From Takashimella koratensis (lineage: Eukaryota > Basidiomycota > Tremellomycetes > Trichosporonales > Tetragoniomycetaceae): a stretch of 64,000 nt of DNA. Below are positions 22,356 to 31,973 of this stretch, piece after piece. The DNA is taken from NCBI GenBank assembly GCA_003116875.1, contig BCKT01000021.1:5121-69120 (forward strand), written 5' to 3'. The notes below the pieces were generated by a model. It saw only the letters and a program-made list of their open reading frames with translations. It was not told the origin of the DNA and searched no databases. The translations under genes were made by a program, and so were the position numbers. Position 1 is the stretch's first letter; each line of letters opens with the position of its first letter.

Positions 22356-23060
22356 ATGGACTCCGCAGGCTCGACTGTGGTTCCTGGCACTGTGACGCAG
22401 CAAATTTCCAGTGGGCAAATCATTGGAGTGCTGTGGGATACCAAAAATCCATGGGGATCTCGCAGCTTTGCGGAGCGAGACAACTACAGCGACGAACAAA
22501 ACTTTACCAACACAATGCGACTGGTCGCCTTTTCTCGATTTTGTCGACTGTACAGCGCAGGCTTCGTTGACCACGCCGAACTGCACATGACGTCAATTGC
22601 TTCCTACAACACGATTCGGAAGGGCGACAAAAAATTCACCAGCTTCTTTGTCTCTTACACTCTCGTGAAATGCCGAGACGAAGAACGTTTGGCCTCCACG
22701 GATAATGCCGTTACGTCTGTTGCCTTTACCAGTGTCCCCCAAGAAGTGGCCCAGAAGATCATCGACATGACACTGAATCATTTCCACCTCGAATGCATGG
22801 CCGCCCAGACGAAGAGCGATCATTCTAAGACGACTGAGATCGCTTCAGAATGCATGTTCAACAGTTTACGTGAGGGCCTGTGGAGAGGCTGGTGGAAAGA
22901 CAAGGGACAGCTTCTCCAGACTCTCGGCCACCCTCTCGGAGTCTGGACTAATTCGAACCAGAGACGTGCAGGAACATTTTACAATCAGACAACGAACAGA
23001 TACACTGCACAGCTCAGCGGAGGACCTGGACCGCTAGTGCGCCTTTCGATGGATGACTAG
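22356..23060 (+). pseudogene. Unknown tandem family, copy 2, truncated by an in-frame TAG
   Basis: The frame from ATG 22356 gives 234 residues, ending at TAG 23058-23060. It aligns along its length with copy 1: GQIIGVLWDTKNPWGS, RLVAFSRFCRLYSAG, LHMTSIAS, KKFTSFFVSYT, PLGVWTNSNQRR and TNRYTAQLSG. After the TAG the same frame stays open to about 23226. It continues to match copy 1 around the stop (VRLSMDD, stop, HIEPR against VSLVADNALTPPK). A splice donor GTGAGT follows at 23227. Further downstream, about 23385-23618, a frame encodes NDGFWTPALNIDGTRTEA, matching the end of copy 1. The stop therefore looks like a premature nonsense change in a longer gene rather than the natural end. Function is unknown. 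Confidence 0.55.
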
Positions 23061-23384
23061 CACATTGAGCCGAGAAGCGACGGTTCACCTCTCAACACAT
23101 GGCTAGTTCCACCTCGTTCTCTTGATCTGCGGATTCCACAAGAACAACACTTTTTCGGAAACACGAATACGATTCCCAACACGACTCACCCAGATTGGAT
23201 GGCAGATGGAGCGTCGATCGACACAGGTGAGTAGTGCACGGAGTATGCAAGCTAAAAGGCTCTCTGTTGACTTTGATTGCTATACGATGTTAGACTCCAA
23301 TCAGGCTGCGGTGTAAGTCGACGTGGGCAGGATACACGACAGCGGCGTTTTGCCTCACCAGCAGACGGGTTTGGGGAAAACGAC

Positions 23385-23618
23385 GGCTTCTGGACACCAG
23401 CACTCAACATCGACGGCACTCGTACGGAAGCTGCGATCTTTCAAGTGCCTGCCAATGAAACCCTTCTGCCCATCAATTCAAACGAAGCGGTGAACGACTT
23501 TCCGGGGAGGGGGAGGGGGGGGGGGGGTTTGAACGGGTCAGGAGTTTGTGTTGGGGGATCCAGTCTGAGAGTCAGGATCTGGGGGCCGACGGGTCCTATG
23601 ACGACTTCTGAGGAGTGA
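23385..23618 (+). pseudogene. Detached C-terminal segment of copy 2
   Basis: This frame (stop TGA 23618) encodes GFGENDGFWTPALNIDG and AAIFQVPANETLLPINS, alignable with the last exon of copy 1 (YHFWTPGSRV ... SFLQLNPATVPM). It is followed by a G-rich run (23504-23527) that could cause slippage: the +1 frame beyond it is also open for 28 codons. I found no splice choice that joins it in frame to the upstream part of copy 2. Confidence 0.4.
23504..23527 (+). repeat. G-rich homopolymer tract
   Basis: This is a purine stretch containing an uninterrupted run of 13 G (23515-23527) inside the copy 2 C-terminal segment. Confidence 0.9.
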
Positions 23619-24791
23619 GCGAACGCTGGGAAAAAGTAAGTGACGCAAGTCCCTGACGCAAGTTCCTACACATGAAAGTCTCTGACACCATTCCACTCGT
23701 CCAGAGACCGGATTTCAACAAAGTTTCTCCAAATTGTGCGCTATCATCGATCGACAGGTTTGTTTGGGAGTCTTGGGATATTCAAGAGATTGAGGGAGAC
23801 TGTCCTGAGTGTGAGTGCGGGGTGAAGAAGTGGGAGGAACTGAGTTTGTAGCATAGCCATAACTCAGACCGGGAGAGAGACAGGGAAAGAGACACATGAG
23901 GGAATGTACAATGAGGGATAAGGTGAAATGATACGACACTGTACATGGAGAAGATGACGCGGGTGGCAGGTGAGATAGTTTAGCTTTCACTTGGGTAGGT
24001 GTTTATCTCATGAAGCTACAGAAGTCTCTTTGAAGATTTCCAACGCGTCCGCAGCCACAGGCGCAGGCGTATCTTCCTTCGCGTTGAGTATCGACCGGGG
24101 GGAAGAGAAGGAGCAGCGGTGGTGGTGGTGGTGGGAGCGCAAGTCTAGAAGTCGGAAAGACGCATTACTTACTAATTGGGACGAAAGCGTTTAGATCCAC
24201 CCTCCAAGGCGGCTCATGTATCGCCAAATATCACAAGAACTCCGCTCGCGGGCTGAGTAGTCCCAACCGATAAGACTGGCTTTTGATGAGCAAGCAGTCA
24301 GCTCTGACCCAGCGCCCGAAGGGTTTATCGTCTGAGCTGTAGGCGAGGTAGAGCTGCTTCACACCCCCGCAATCAGCGGAGCCGGCCAAGAGGTCGAGTC
24401 TGCGAAAGTAAACTCAGCGAAAACTCCGACAACAACCTCAGCTTGGCCGTTGGATGACATGATCCGGCCGAGCACGACTGACAAGCTCCGCGTAACCGAC
24501 AGGCGCAGGGCGAGAGGCGGGGTACTTGCTTAGGACAGCTCCCAGTGTCAAGAGAACGACTTTTACCGCCTTGAAAAATCCATCCTTTGAGCGGAGTCTA
24601 GTCTTTGCCGAGAGCTCCACGACAGATACGTGCTCTGGACTGATAGATAACAATAGTGCAATGTATATAAACAACGCCCCCTGCGGTTTTGGGGACTTGC
24701 GTCTCTCTTTTACCCACTCTCTCACCCAAACAAGCTACCAACCATTGCTTGACCGATCACACCAGGTTCCGCACATTTTCCTCAGCACAAT
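23619..24791. other. Intergenic region between tandem copies 2 and 3
   Basis: About 1.2 kb with no supported gene. It has a (GGT)n tract at 24118-24135 and a duplicated TGACGCAAGT at about 23641-23666. The last 130 bp hold a TATA box for copy 3. Confidence 0.55.
24664..24671 (+). promoter_or_regulatory. TATA box of tandem copy 3
   Basis: TATATAAA lies 121 bp upstream of ATG 24792 and is followed by a pyrimidine-rich leader, as expected for a core promoter. Confidence 0.6.
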
Positions 24792-26456
24792 ATGCCGAAG
24801 AGGGACATTCTTTACGAAGTTATCACTGCAGGCTACCCTGCGTATTTCCGAACCGAGGAGGGAAAGCAGTCATGGGTAACCGCAACGCAACGTGGTCAGC
24901 GAGAGAGAATCAAGGACCTCCAAAACTTGGTATCCTCTTACGATGACGCGAAGAAAGAGCTCCAAGGTATCACTTTTCATGTCAAATGTCTTGCGCCAGG
25001 GAGGAAGGCTGTGGGAACATTTAATAATGTTCATCTCACGTTCTCTGAGTTTGATCCTGCAGAGAATGAGATGCTCGGCCACACCGTTTGTTTCCCCCCT
25101 GCCAGTCTCAAACTTTTATTCAAGGACTTCGAGGATACATACCTGAACACCCAGGATGCAAATCGAGACGGACCAGCCGTCAGTGCCAAATACCTCTTCT
25201 CCGCTTTCTTGGGCGCTCTTGAGAGAAAAGAATTCAACGGGGGTATTCAGCTATTGCCTATGAGTGACGACCCGAGCAGGCGCCAGAATGCAGTCTACTA
25301 TCCCGACAATAAGGGCTCACGATGGCTACTGCTCGAGGCAACTCAAATCACAAAGATCGCAATGGCCTGGGGACCTCATCAGTATGAGGCGAAAGGGTGG
25401 TTTGAAAAAAATCGTTTCAGCCCGCAAGCTTCACGAGCTGCAAGCAACGACGACCTCCCACTCAACATTACACTCGGCCAACACGACATCCGGGTTTGGC
25501 CTCACGATACACCTTGGTCTCCCCAAACCAAGCACGAAGCCAACTGTTATTTCGCCGCCCAAAACGCCAGCGAGGATGAAAAAATCAAAGCCTTTTCCGA
25601 ATTGAGCGAAAAGTTCTTCACTCGGACGACGCAGGTGACGGTGCATCTCGGATTCAATCAGGATGGATCCGGTGTCATTTACGACGGATCTAAGACGGAG
25701 TGGTGGATCTGCTTTTCCGGCATTGCCATCACCTTTTACGACAGCTCCCTCAACCAGGGTGGTGCGGTTTGCCCCCCAAAGGACATAATTGCCGAGGTCG
25801 CGAACCAGTCGGTCCTTGGGTGGCACGAAGCGCTGACGAAACGCAACTCGACGTCGCCCAACGATTACAGCTTACCGATCCGCAATGCGGCTTTCTTTGT
25901 GGGGTCCCAACTTTTGAAAGGCTTCAAGAACAAGGAGTGGATTGCACCTTAATCGGGATTCGATGCACTTGAAGGCGTCAGAGGCGATTGGCTCAAGCAA
26001 CAAATTGCGTACACAGCAGTCAGCGGCAACGAAGACAGCGATCTTGCTGTATTCACTCTTGGCACGGGTTCCTTCCTTCCGAGAACCCCTGATCATTCAC
26101 AAGACACCGGTGTCCCATGCACGCCGCCCGTCCTCACCTCGTCTCAGTTGGCTCGACAAATCCGCTCCACCTTCGCTGGCAAAGAAATCGGCGAGTCGTC
26201 CGCTCCCGAACCCGCTGCTGAGCCAGAGACGGTGATAGTAATCGACTCGGACGATGAAATGCCGCAAGCCTATGGGCATGACGACCAGGAGGATGTCTCA
26301 ATGGCAGAAGCTCCTTTTGACCCACCACCTTCTCCTCCTCCAAATTTCACGGAGTTAATGCACGCGATGGGACGTCCGGACGGCCCCTCGACCACCGCCG
26401 GCGACGTCAACATGGAAAGCCGATTTGAGTTTGACCCCTTTAATTATGAGCTTTGA
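24792..26456 (+). pseudogene. Unknown tandem family, copy 3: duplicated domain plus SIM-like tail, one in-frame TAA
   Basis: From ATG 24792 the frame gives 386 residues to TAA 25950-25952. It then runs on, uninterrupted and without an ATG start, for 168 more codons to TGA 26456. Two related halves are visible. One lies at residues about 50-180 (VHLTFSEFDPAENEMLGHTV, CFPPASLKLLFKDFEDTY, SAKYLFSAFLGALE). The other starts near residue 230 (GQHDIRVWPHDTPWS, EKIKAFSELSEKFF, VCPPKDIIAEVANQ, FKNKEWIAP) and continues past the stop as GDWLKQQIAYTAV. That continuation matches GIWMEQ...RYTASL in copy 1, so the TAA lies inside the domain. The tail has VIVIDSDDE (26231-26257), a typical SUMO-interacting motif, and an acidic, Pro-rich end. 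The locus may be a pseudogene, or a 386-residue protein. Function is unknown. Confidence 0.5.
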
Positions 26457-26816
26457 GGAGGGTGAAGCGGCCACGCCACACCACACCACACCTTGGTGGG
26501 AAAACCTGAAACAACGGCTCGGCTATTTTCGGTCTCCTCGGTTTCCTTTGCACGTTTGATCCATTGTTGGTCCATCCTCCATCCACCCAGCCTCCATTCA
26601 TCCATCGCCCCGTCCGTCGACCACAAAGCAGCCCGAGCTCGAGTGCCAAGGCCGAAGGCGGGACTCACGACCTCTCACATACTCTTTCCTATCTCACCGA
26701 TTCAGCTGTCCATGCTGCCCAACTTGATCCTCTCCTACGTTTCGCTCCTGATCAAATCCCTCGACCTCTCCCACTTTTCTCAACCATCACTCGACCCACT
26801 CCATCCATCACCTACC
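26457..26816. other. Intergenic / 5' leader of the histidine phosphatase
   Basis: An in-frame ATG exists upstream at 26713 (MLPNLILSYVSLLIK), but the ATG at 26817 has the better context. No other gene is seen. Confidence 0.5.
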
Positions 26817-28011
26817 ATGTCCTCCGCATCTCAGCTCGTTCTCGACCTGCCCGAACCACCTCGGAGGACGTTCGAGTACTCGGTCGTACCTGGTCTGTTT
26901 CGGCAACACGAGCCTGATTTCGATCCGAAGAAAGAGTACAACGAGAAGGGGATGTTGCCTCATTTCGGATTGATGAACAAGACCTGGGCAGAGTTGAACC
27001 CGTGAGTCGGTTGACAGATCCAGGATGGAGCATATCAGAAATAGAGGTGGAGATGAGGAGGGGGTTGGAGCTGATGTGTAAACAGCTACGTCGATGAGCT
27101 CCAACGAACAGCGGACGCGCAAACGACTTACCGCCTCCTCTACATGGTGCGACACGGACAAGGCTATCACAACTTTGTACGTCTCTTACCCTGTCTTCCT
27201 CCCCCTCTCCTTACCTATGCTGATATTCACCGCCTAGGCGGAGATCAAATACGGCACCCCCGCATGGGACGACTACTGGTCCAAGCTCGACGGGGACGGC
27301 ACGATCACCTGGGTCGATGCCGAGCTCACCCCGCTTGGCGTCTCTCAAGCGCAGAACTTGTCCACCGCGTTGGCGCATGAGGCAAAAGCGGGAGAGTTGC
27401 CGTTACCCGGTGTGGTGTTCGTGTCGCCGTTGCAGAGGGCGTTGAATACGTGTCAGATCGTATGGGATGACCTTGTCCTCTCCCAGGGCACCGTACCTAC
27501 GGTGAGTTCAGGCGCTATCTGCATGCTCCGGTCGCTGACTTGTCTTGATGATCGGGTATTGCCTGTTCCACGCTACAGATCAAAGAAACCCTGCGAGAGA
27601 TCATGGGCGTACACACTTGCGACAAAAGGTCAAACAAGAGCACGATCGCCTCTCGATACCCATCGTACCGTTTCGTCTCCCCCTTTTCCGAGACCGACCT
27701 CCTATGGTCAGCCACGGAACGCGAGTCTCACTCGGAAGAAGAAGTCCGACTCCGTGCGGCGCTTGATGACGTCTTCTCCACCTTGGCCGGGGAGACTACC
27801 GCATCGAACGGGACGAAGGCGTTCTCGATCGTGGGTCATAATGGGATGGCAAATGCGTTGTTTAGGGTCATCGGGCATAGAGAGAGCGAGATTCCGACTG
27901 GAGGGTTGGTGCCTGTTGTGGTAAGTGAGGAGAGAGAGGAACGGGGTGAAATGAACGTGCTGACGCGTCGATTGGCGGGTACAGGTCAAGGCAGTCGCGA
28001 AGAGTTCTTGA
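26817..28011 (+). CDS. Histidine phosphatase (phosphoglycerate mutase-like), PMU1-type
   Basis: Five exons, 26817-27001, 27086-27176, 27238-27501, 27579-27920 and 27985-28011, give 302 residues. The catalytic motif is MVRHGQGYHNF (the RHG motif with phosphohistidine). Family blocks PGVVFVSPLQRALNTCQIVW, IKETLREIMGVHTCDKR, SETDLLW and IVGHNGMANALF (second catalytic His) follow. This is the branch-1 fungal phosphomutase-like group related to yeast Pmu1. It is probably a cytosolic phosphatase for a small phospho-metabolite, not a glycolytic mutase. An upstream ATG at 26713 would add 35 residues; 26817 was chosen because of its CTACCATG context and because similarity begins there. It is convergent with SEC62. 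Confidence 0.88.
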
Positions 28012-28344
28012 TGCTTGGAACAGAGAGGTTGGGGAGTCGACTAGAGGACCTGGACTGTCCGTACCGCGAGGGAAGTAGAGTGTAGATCAAAGAATCAGAA
28101 GGAGATGAGCTGGGCGATGGTCCATTTGTGTATTACGACGAGAGATGTACCTAAAGCCCGATGTGGATGGAGCGGAAACCGATGTGCATGTGTCTCATGT
28201 CAGGAACTTAACGTATGATGATTCTCGTCTCGGCGTGATTGTCTCTGGCGTCCGCTCTTACCCCCTTCACTCAACTCAGCCCAACTCAACCGCGATGTCC
28301 GCTTCACCCGCTTCCCCTCTTTCATGCAAAACCAGCTACCGCGC
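28012..28344. other. Convergent intergenic spacer
   Basis: 3' flanks of the histidine phosphatase and SEC62 genes. Nothing else is recognised. Confidence 0.6.
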
Positions 28345-29870
28345 TCAGTTCTCATCATCGTCAATCTCCTCGACTGTCGCAGACTGGCGCGACCTGATCC
28401 CTGCCGCACCTGGCGCCTCACCGGCAGCCGACGCGCTTGCGCTCGCGGATTCCGGCCCAGTCGTGTCGGTAGCGATCCCAGCGGCAGCAGCGACGGTCTC
28501 GGGGTAGGCTGCGGCGGATTTGTCTTTCTTGGTCTTGACGATACGCTTCTTCTTCTTCTTGGGTTCGTCGAACGCCCAGAGCGGGATAAACGAGTCGACC
28601 TGGGCGATAGAGCGTCAGTTGTAGTTGCGACCAAGAAAATAGCTGATCACTGTGCTGGCTGGCCAACTCACAAAGCCAACGTCCTCAAACAAGTTCGGGA
28701 AGATCCAAATCGCGCGTTTCATCGAGACCACGGTAATACACCAGAAAATAAGCCTAACGATCGCGAGGACGATGAACAGGCCAATGAGGATCAACGCCCC
28801 TACTGAGAGGTACCAAACTCCCAGTCTGAGTTTCACTGGCCAGAGTGGGAACATGACTGCCGCGAGCATGACGACGACCATGGCTACGCCACCGATCATG
28901 GTATAGATCGGAGACCCATCGTAGAACCATGCGTACTGCTTCTCGATATCGAAGAGCTGTTGGGGTGCCAGGAGGAGGGGTTTGGGAACGCCGGGAGGTG
29001 GAGGGTTGTCCGGGTTGGCCTTCTCGACACGGAGGAAGAATGCACTGGGAAGGGGGAGAGTGATGAGCGACAGGTTTGAGAAGGGCGACGATAAGGGAAT
29101 GAGAGGTGTGGGAGGAGGCAAGAACCGAGGTAGGGAATAAGGGAAGGGAAGATCTGAAGAAGACAAGTCCCAGATATCCACTCACTGCGGGAGGACTCGA
29201 AGCATCAACGCCTTGGCCTCATCTTCAGTCGTCACGGCTGGAACCTTTTTCAACTTCTGATACGCCGGGCCGAGCAAGGTACGGATCGCGGTCTTGCCTA
29301 TTGCGCGGAAGTGATCAAGGTGGTTCAAATAGGGAGGAGAATGCGAAGGTGGGGCGGAGCAGCGGAAGGGGCACACGACACGGTCAGCTACCAACGTGAC
29401 GCAACAGCAGTCATCTCCGTCACGCGAGCTATCGCCGACCCCACTCTCGCACGTTGAATGAGAAAGAGCACATATGGAGAGGCAGATGAAGAGCTGCTCA
29501 CCTCGAAAATACTCGACACGCTTGCCGTCGAGAATCCCTCGTCGAACTTTGGGCCCATTCTTCCCACGCAGAAACTCGACGACGTTCTTGAGCTCCGCGG
29601 GTGCCTAAAACCGCGGCGGGGGNGAAAAATGCGGACAAAGAGATGGGATTGAGGAGAGGGTTAATAATTTAGATGAAGCCGAGAGGATGTAAAGGCGTGG
29701 TTAGCTTGACTAGATTTCTAGTTTGGTGGAATCACGAGACAAAGGGGACCTACTCGTTTTCTACACCGACACAAGGTCAAGCATCAGCACAAACTCTGGA
29801 TCACACATCTGGACTGAGCCCTGCCGACTCACTGTGCTTCTGAGACGTGTGTCGCGTCCGCGGGAGGCAT
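28345..29870 (-). CDS. SEC62: Translocation protein SEC62
   Basis: Six exons, 29870-29833, 29760-29754, 29604-29502, 29297-29186, 29044-28672 and 28599-28345 (stop TGA), give 295 residues. The soluble N-terminal domain reads APAELKNVVEFLRGKNGPK, GILDGKRVEYFRGKTAIRTL and VPAVTTEDEAKALMLRVLPH. Two membrane helices follow (YTMIGGVAMVVVMLAAVMFP and WYLSVGALILIGLFIVLAIV), the Sec62 arrangement. The C-terminal tail has the basic stretch DEPKKKKRIVKTKKDK and an acidic end. Sec62 acts with Sec63 at the ER Sec61 channel in post-translational import. Exon 2 is only 7 nt (AAAACGA); without it exons 1 and 3 do not join in frame. One undetermined base (N, 29623) lies in the intron just upstream of exon 3. 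Confidence 0.92.
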
Positions 29871-30308
29871 GGTCGGATGCGGGGATGAATGGGTCGGGAG
29901 AGTAGGGTGGGGTGGATGGATGGATGGAGGTGGAAATGCGTGGAATGGCGAAGGTCTAAAGGTCAGTTTCCGATTTTTGAAACGTCAGCGAAAGTAGCGT
30001 GGCGCGGGTCATTCTATGCCCTGCTGGGTGCTCCGTCTCTCCGCACACGATGCACGCCAACGACAGGCTTCGGGGCCTTGATGAGATTGTGCAGAGGACC
30101 ACATACAGAGCTATGAGCGATGGATGATGCATACATGTTCTCAAACCTATGCAGATGGACAGAAACCGTAGCAATCGGTCATACGCAGCGATCCGACGCC
30201 GCGTCCAGTGGTAACCCGACCTTCATCTAAAGTCTCACGTGATGACAGACTTGGTTCTATCTCCTGTCTGGGCGAACGCTGCGCGCTGAGTGCTGTTGCG
30301 CACACCTC
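29871..30308. other. Promoter region of SEC62
   Basis: These 438 bp lie between the SURF1 stop and the SEC62 start, both genes on the minus strand. No supported coding sequence was found. Confidence 0.55.
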
Positions 30309-31575
30309 CTAATTCTCTCCAAAGGCTCGGCGGCGGCGAGGTGCAATCCGCCCGCCTCGTCGAAGAAGCATCACCAGCATCGCCGACGTCGCCGCACACA
30401 ATGAGAACCTAGTTGAGACAGTCAACACTGACTGATCACACACGCTCGCATGTTTTTCTCTCAGGATAGCAGAAGGCATGCGCCTCGAGAGAGACCCGAC
30501 GCCCGCTTACCAGGTGATTGCGTAGGTCATGTGTTGGTTGCGCAGCTCGATGTGTGGGGTCCGGCCGATGGGTGTGCCCTGTTGCATGAGCAGGCTCGTG
30601 GGAAGGTCTCCGTCTGGATCCCCATAGCTCATTAGCTTCCTATTTCCTTGAAGACTTGTTCCCTTCCCCCGTACTCACGGTCGATCGCATCGATGAGCAC
30701 CGGTTGGATATTCTTCCCTTCCCCATGGTCTACCCACTCGACCATCTCCTCCACGTCCTTCCAAAACCACTCATTGGTCTCTGGTTTGTTCGGTGGCGTA
30801 AACCAGCTCTTTGTCGATCCGTCCCTCTTCACCAACATGCCCTCGACAATCACCTCTTCACCATTCGCACCCTTCTCGAGACCAGGGACGGGGACGGTAC
30901 CTTCTCGAATAGCCTGGGCGTGCGCGGTCGTGATGAATCCCCGATTGAGGAGGATCGTAGTCCCGCCTTCGGAAGAACGATCCAGAGGCAGGATAAGATG
31001 GTAGCCCGGTGTACCTTGGAGGACTTGAGGGCCGACAAGGATAGGTGGGGCGGTGAACTTGCCACGCAAGAGGACGCGGCGGAAGGCGAATTCTGGCAAG
31101 GCAGAGAGGCTATAATGGGTCAGTCCGGTAATATGCAGAGACATTAAGAAAGAGCAGTGGAATGTATCAGGGAAGTGAAGAAGACATACTTGATAGTGCC
31201 AGGAAGGATCATGGGCTCCTTGGCGAGGTTTCGATCAATCTCCTCGATGAGTGCGACTTTCCATTTGAGTCGTTGGACTTGCCATACCCCGAGATACCCA
31301 GTGAGGATCGGGGCGAAGATGAGGACGAGAGTGATTGGTTTGAACAAGGTCGATCGAATCGATGAGGACGATGACGAGGAGGAAGACGAGGAGGAGGAGG
31401 ATGATGAGGAGGAGGAGGATGCGGATGACGAGGTGAAGGTCGATCGGAACGAAGTGCGGGGTCGTGGGGCGGTTACGCGTGGTCGGAGGTGAGCTGGGGA
31501 GCGAGCGAGGGGTAGCCGCGACCCAGACCGGAGCGTGGAGAGGGCAAACAAGGTCGCAAAGGGTGTCGGGGGCAT
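30309..31575 (-). CDS. SHY1: Cytochrome c oxidase assembly protein SURF1/SHY1
   Basis: Four exons, 31575-31190, 31109-30679, 30613-30511 and 30408-30309, give 339 residues. An Arg/Ser/Pro-rich mitochondrial presequence and a run of about 20 Ser precede TM1 and the family motif LGVWQVQRLKWKVALIEEI. Blocks EFAFRRVLLRGKF, VGPQVLQGTPGYHLILPL, TILLNRGFI and VEGMLVKRDG follow. Last come RTPHIELRNQHMTYAITWFS and TM2 (SLCAATSAMLVMLLRR). This topology, with two inner-membrane helices flanking an intermembrane domain, is that of SURF1/Shy1, which helps insert heme a into Cox1. An upstream in-frame ATG exists at 31671; ATG 31575 starts the presequence directly. The gene is divergent from the STN1 candidate. 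Confidence 0.93.
31360..31434 (-). repeat. Serine-codon trinucleotide tract in SHY1
   Basis: This is an imperfect TCC/TCG/TCA repeat, read as GAGGAGGAC-type units on the + strand, encoding the poly-Ser linker between presequence and TM1. Confidence 0.8.
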
Positions 31576-31973
31576 GGTCGAGGCTGGCGAGGGGGTGAGA
31601 GGGGTGAGTGGTGAATGAAGACATCGACAATGAAGAGCGTCTACCGAAAGTTGAAATGTATCAGGGGACAATTACGTAATCTCCCCCAAACCCGGCTTAG
31701 TCGACTTGTTTTGATTCCCAGATTTCGATCACAACAACATCATCCACAACATCCTCGACCCCATTCAAGGCATTTACGACCACAATCCACGACAGCAAGG
31801 TCGTGTTCAGGCGCGCAAACAGCTTGAAACCACCGCATTGCCTCGTTCTTGAGGTTTCCCTCCCGAGCGATCCAACTTCTTCTGGTTCGACAGAGCGCCT
31901 TAGGACACCCCGCGAGGCCTAGACTTCCGGGGTGCCTCGATGCTCGCGCGATCCGTGCGGTACCAAACCTCCG
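31576..31973. other. Divergent promoter, SURF1 / STN1
   Basis: A 398-bp spacer. An upstream stretch in the STN1 frame is open from about 31730 but closes at TAG 31920-31922, so it is taken as leader sequence. Confidence 0.5.

Noticed and set aside
1290..25952. A non-standard genetic code explaining the in-frame TGA, TAG and TAA codons
   Set aside because: All three codons serve as normal terminators of well-supported genes here (for example TGA in SEC62, TAG in VFA1, TAA in the STRAP-like gene).
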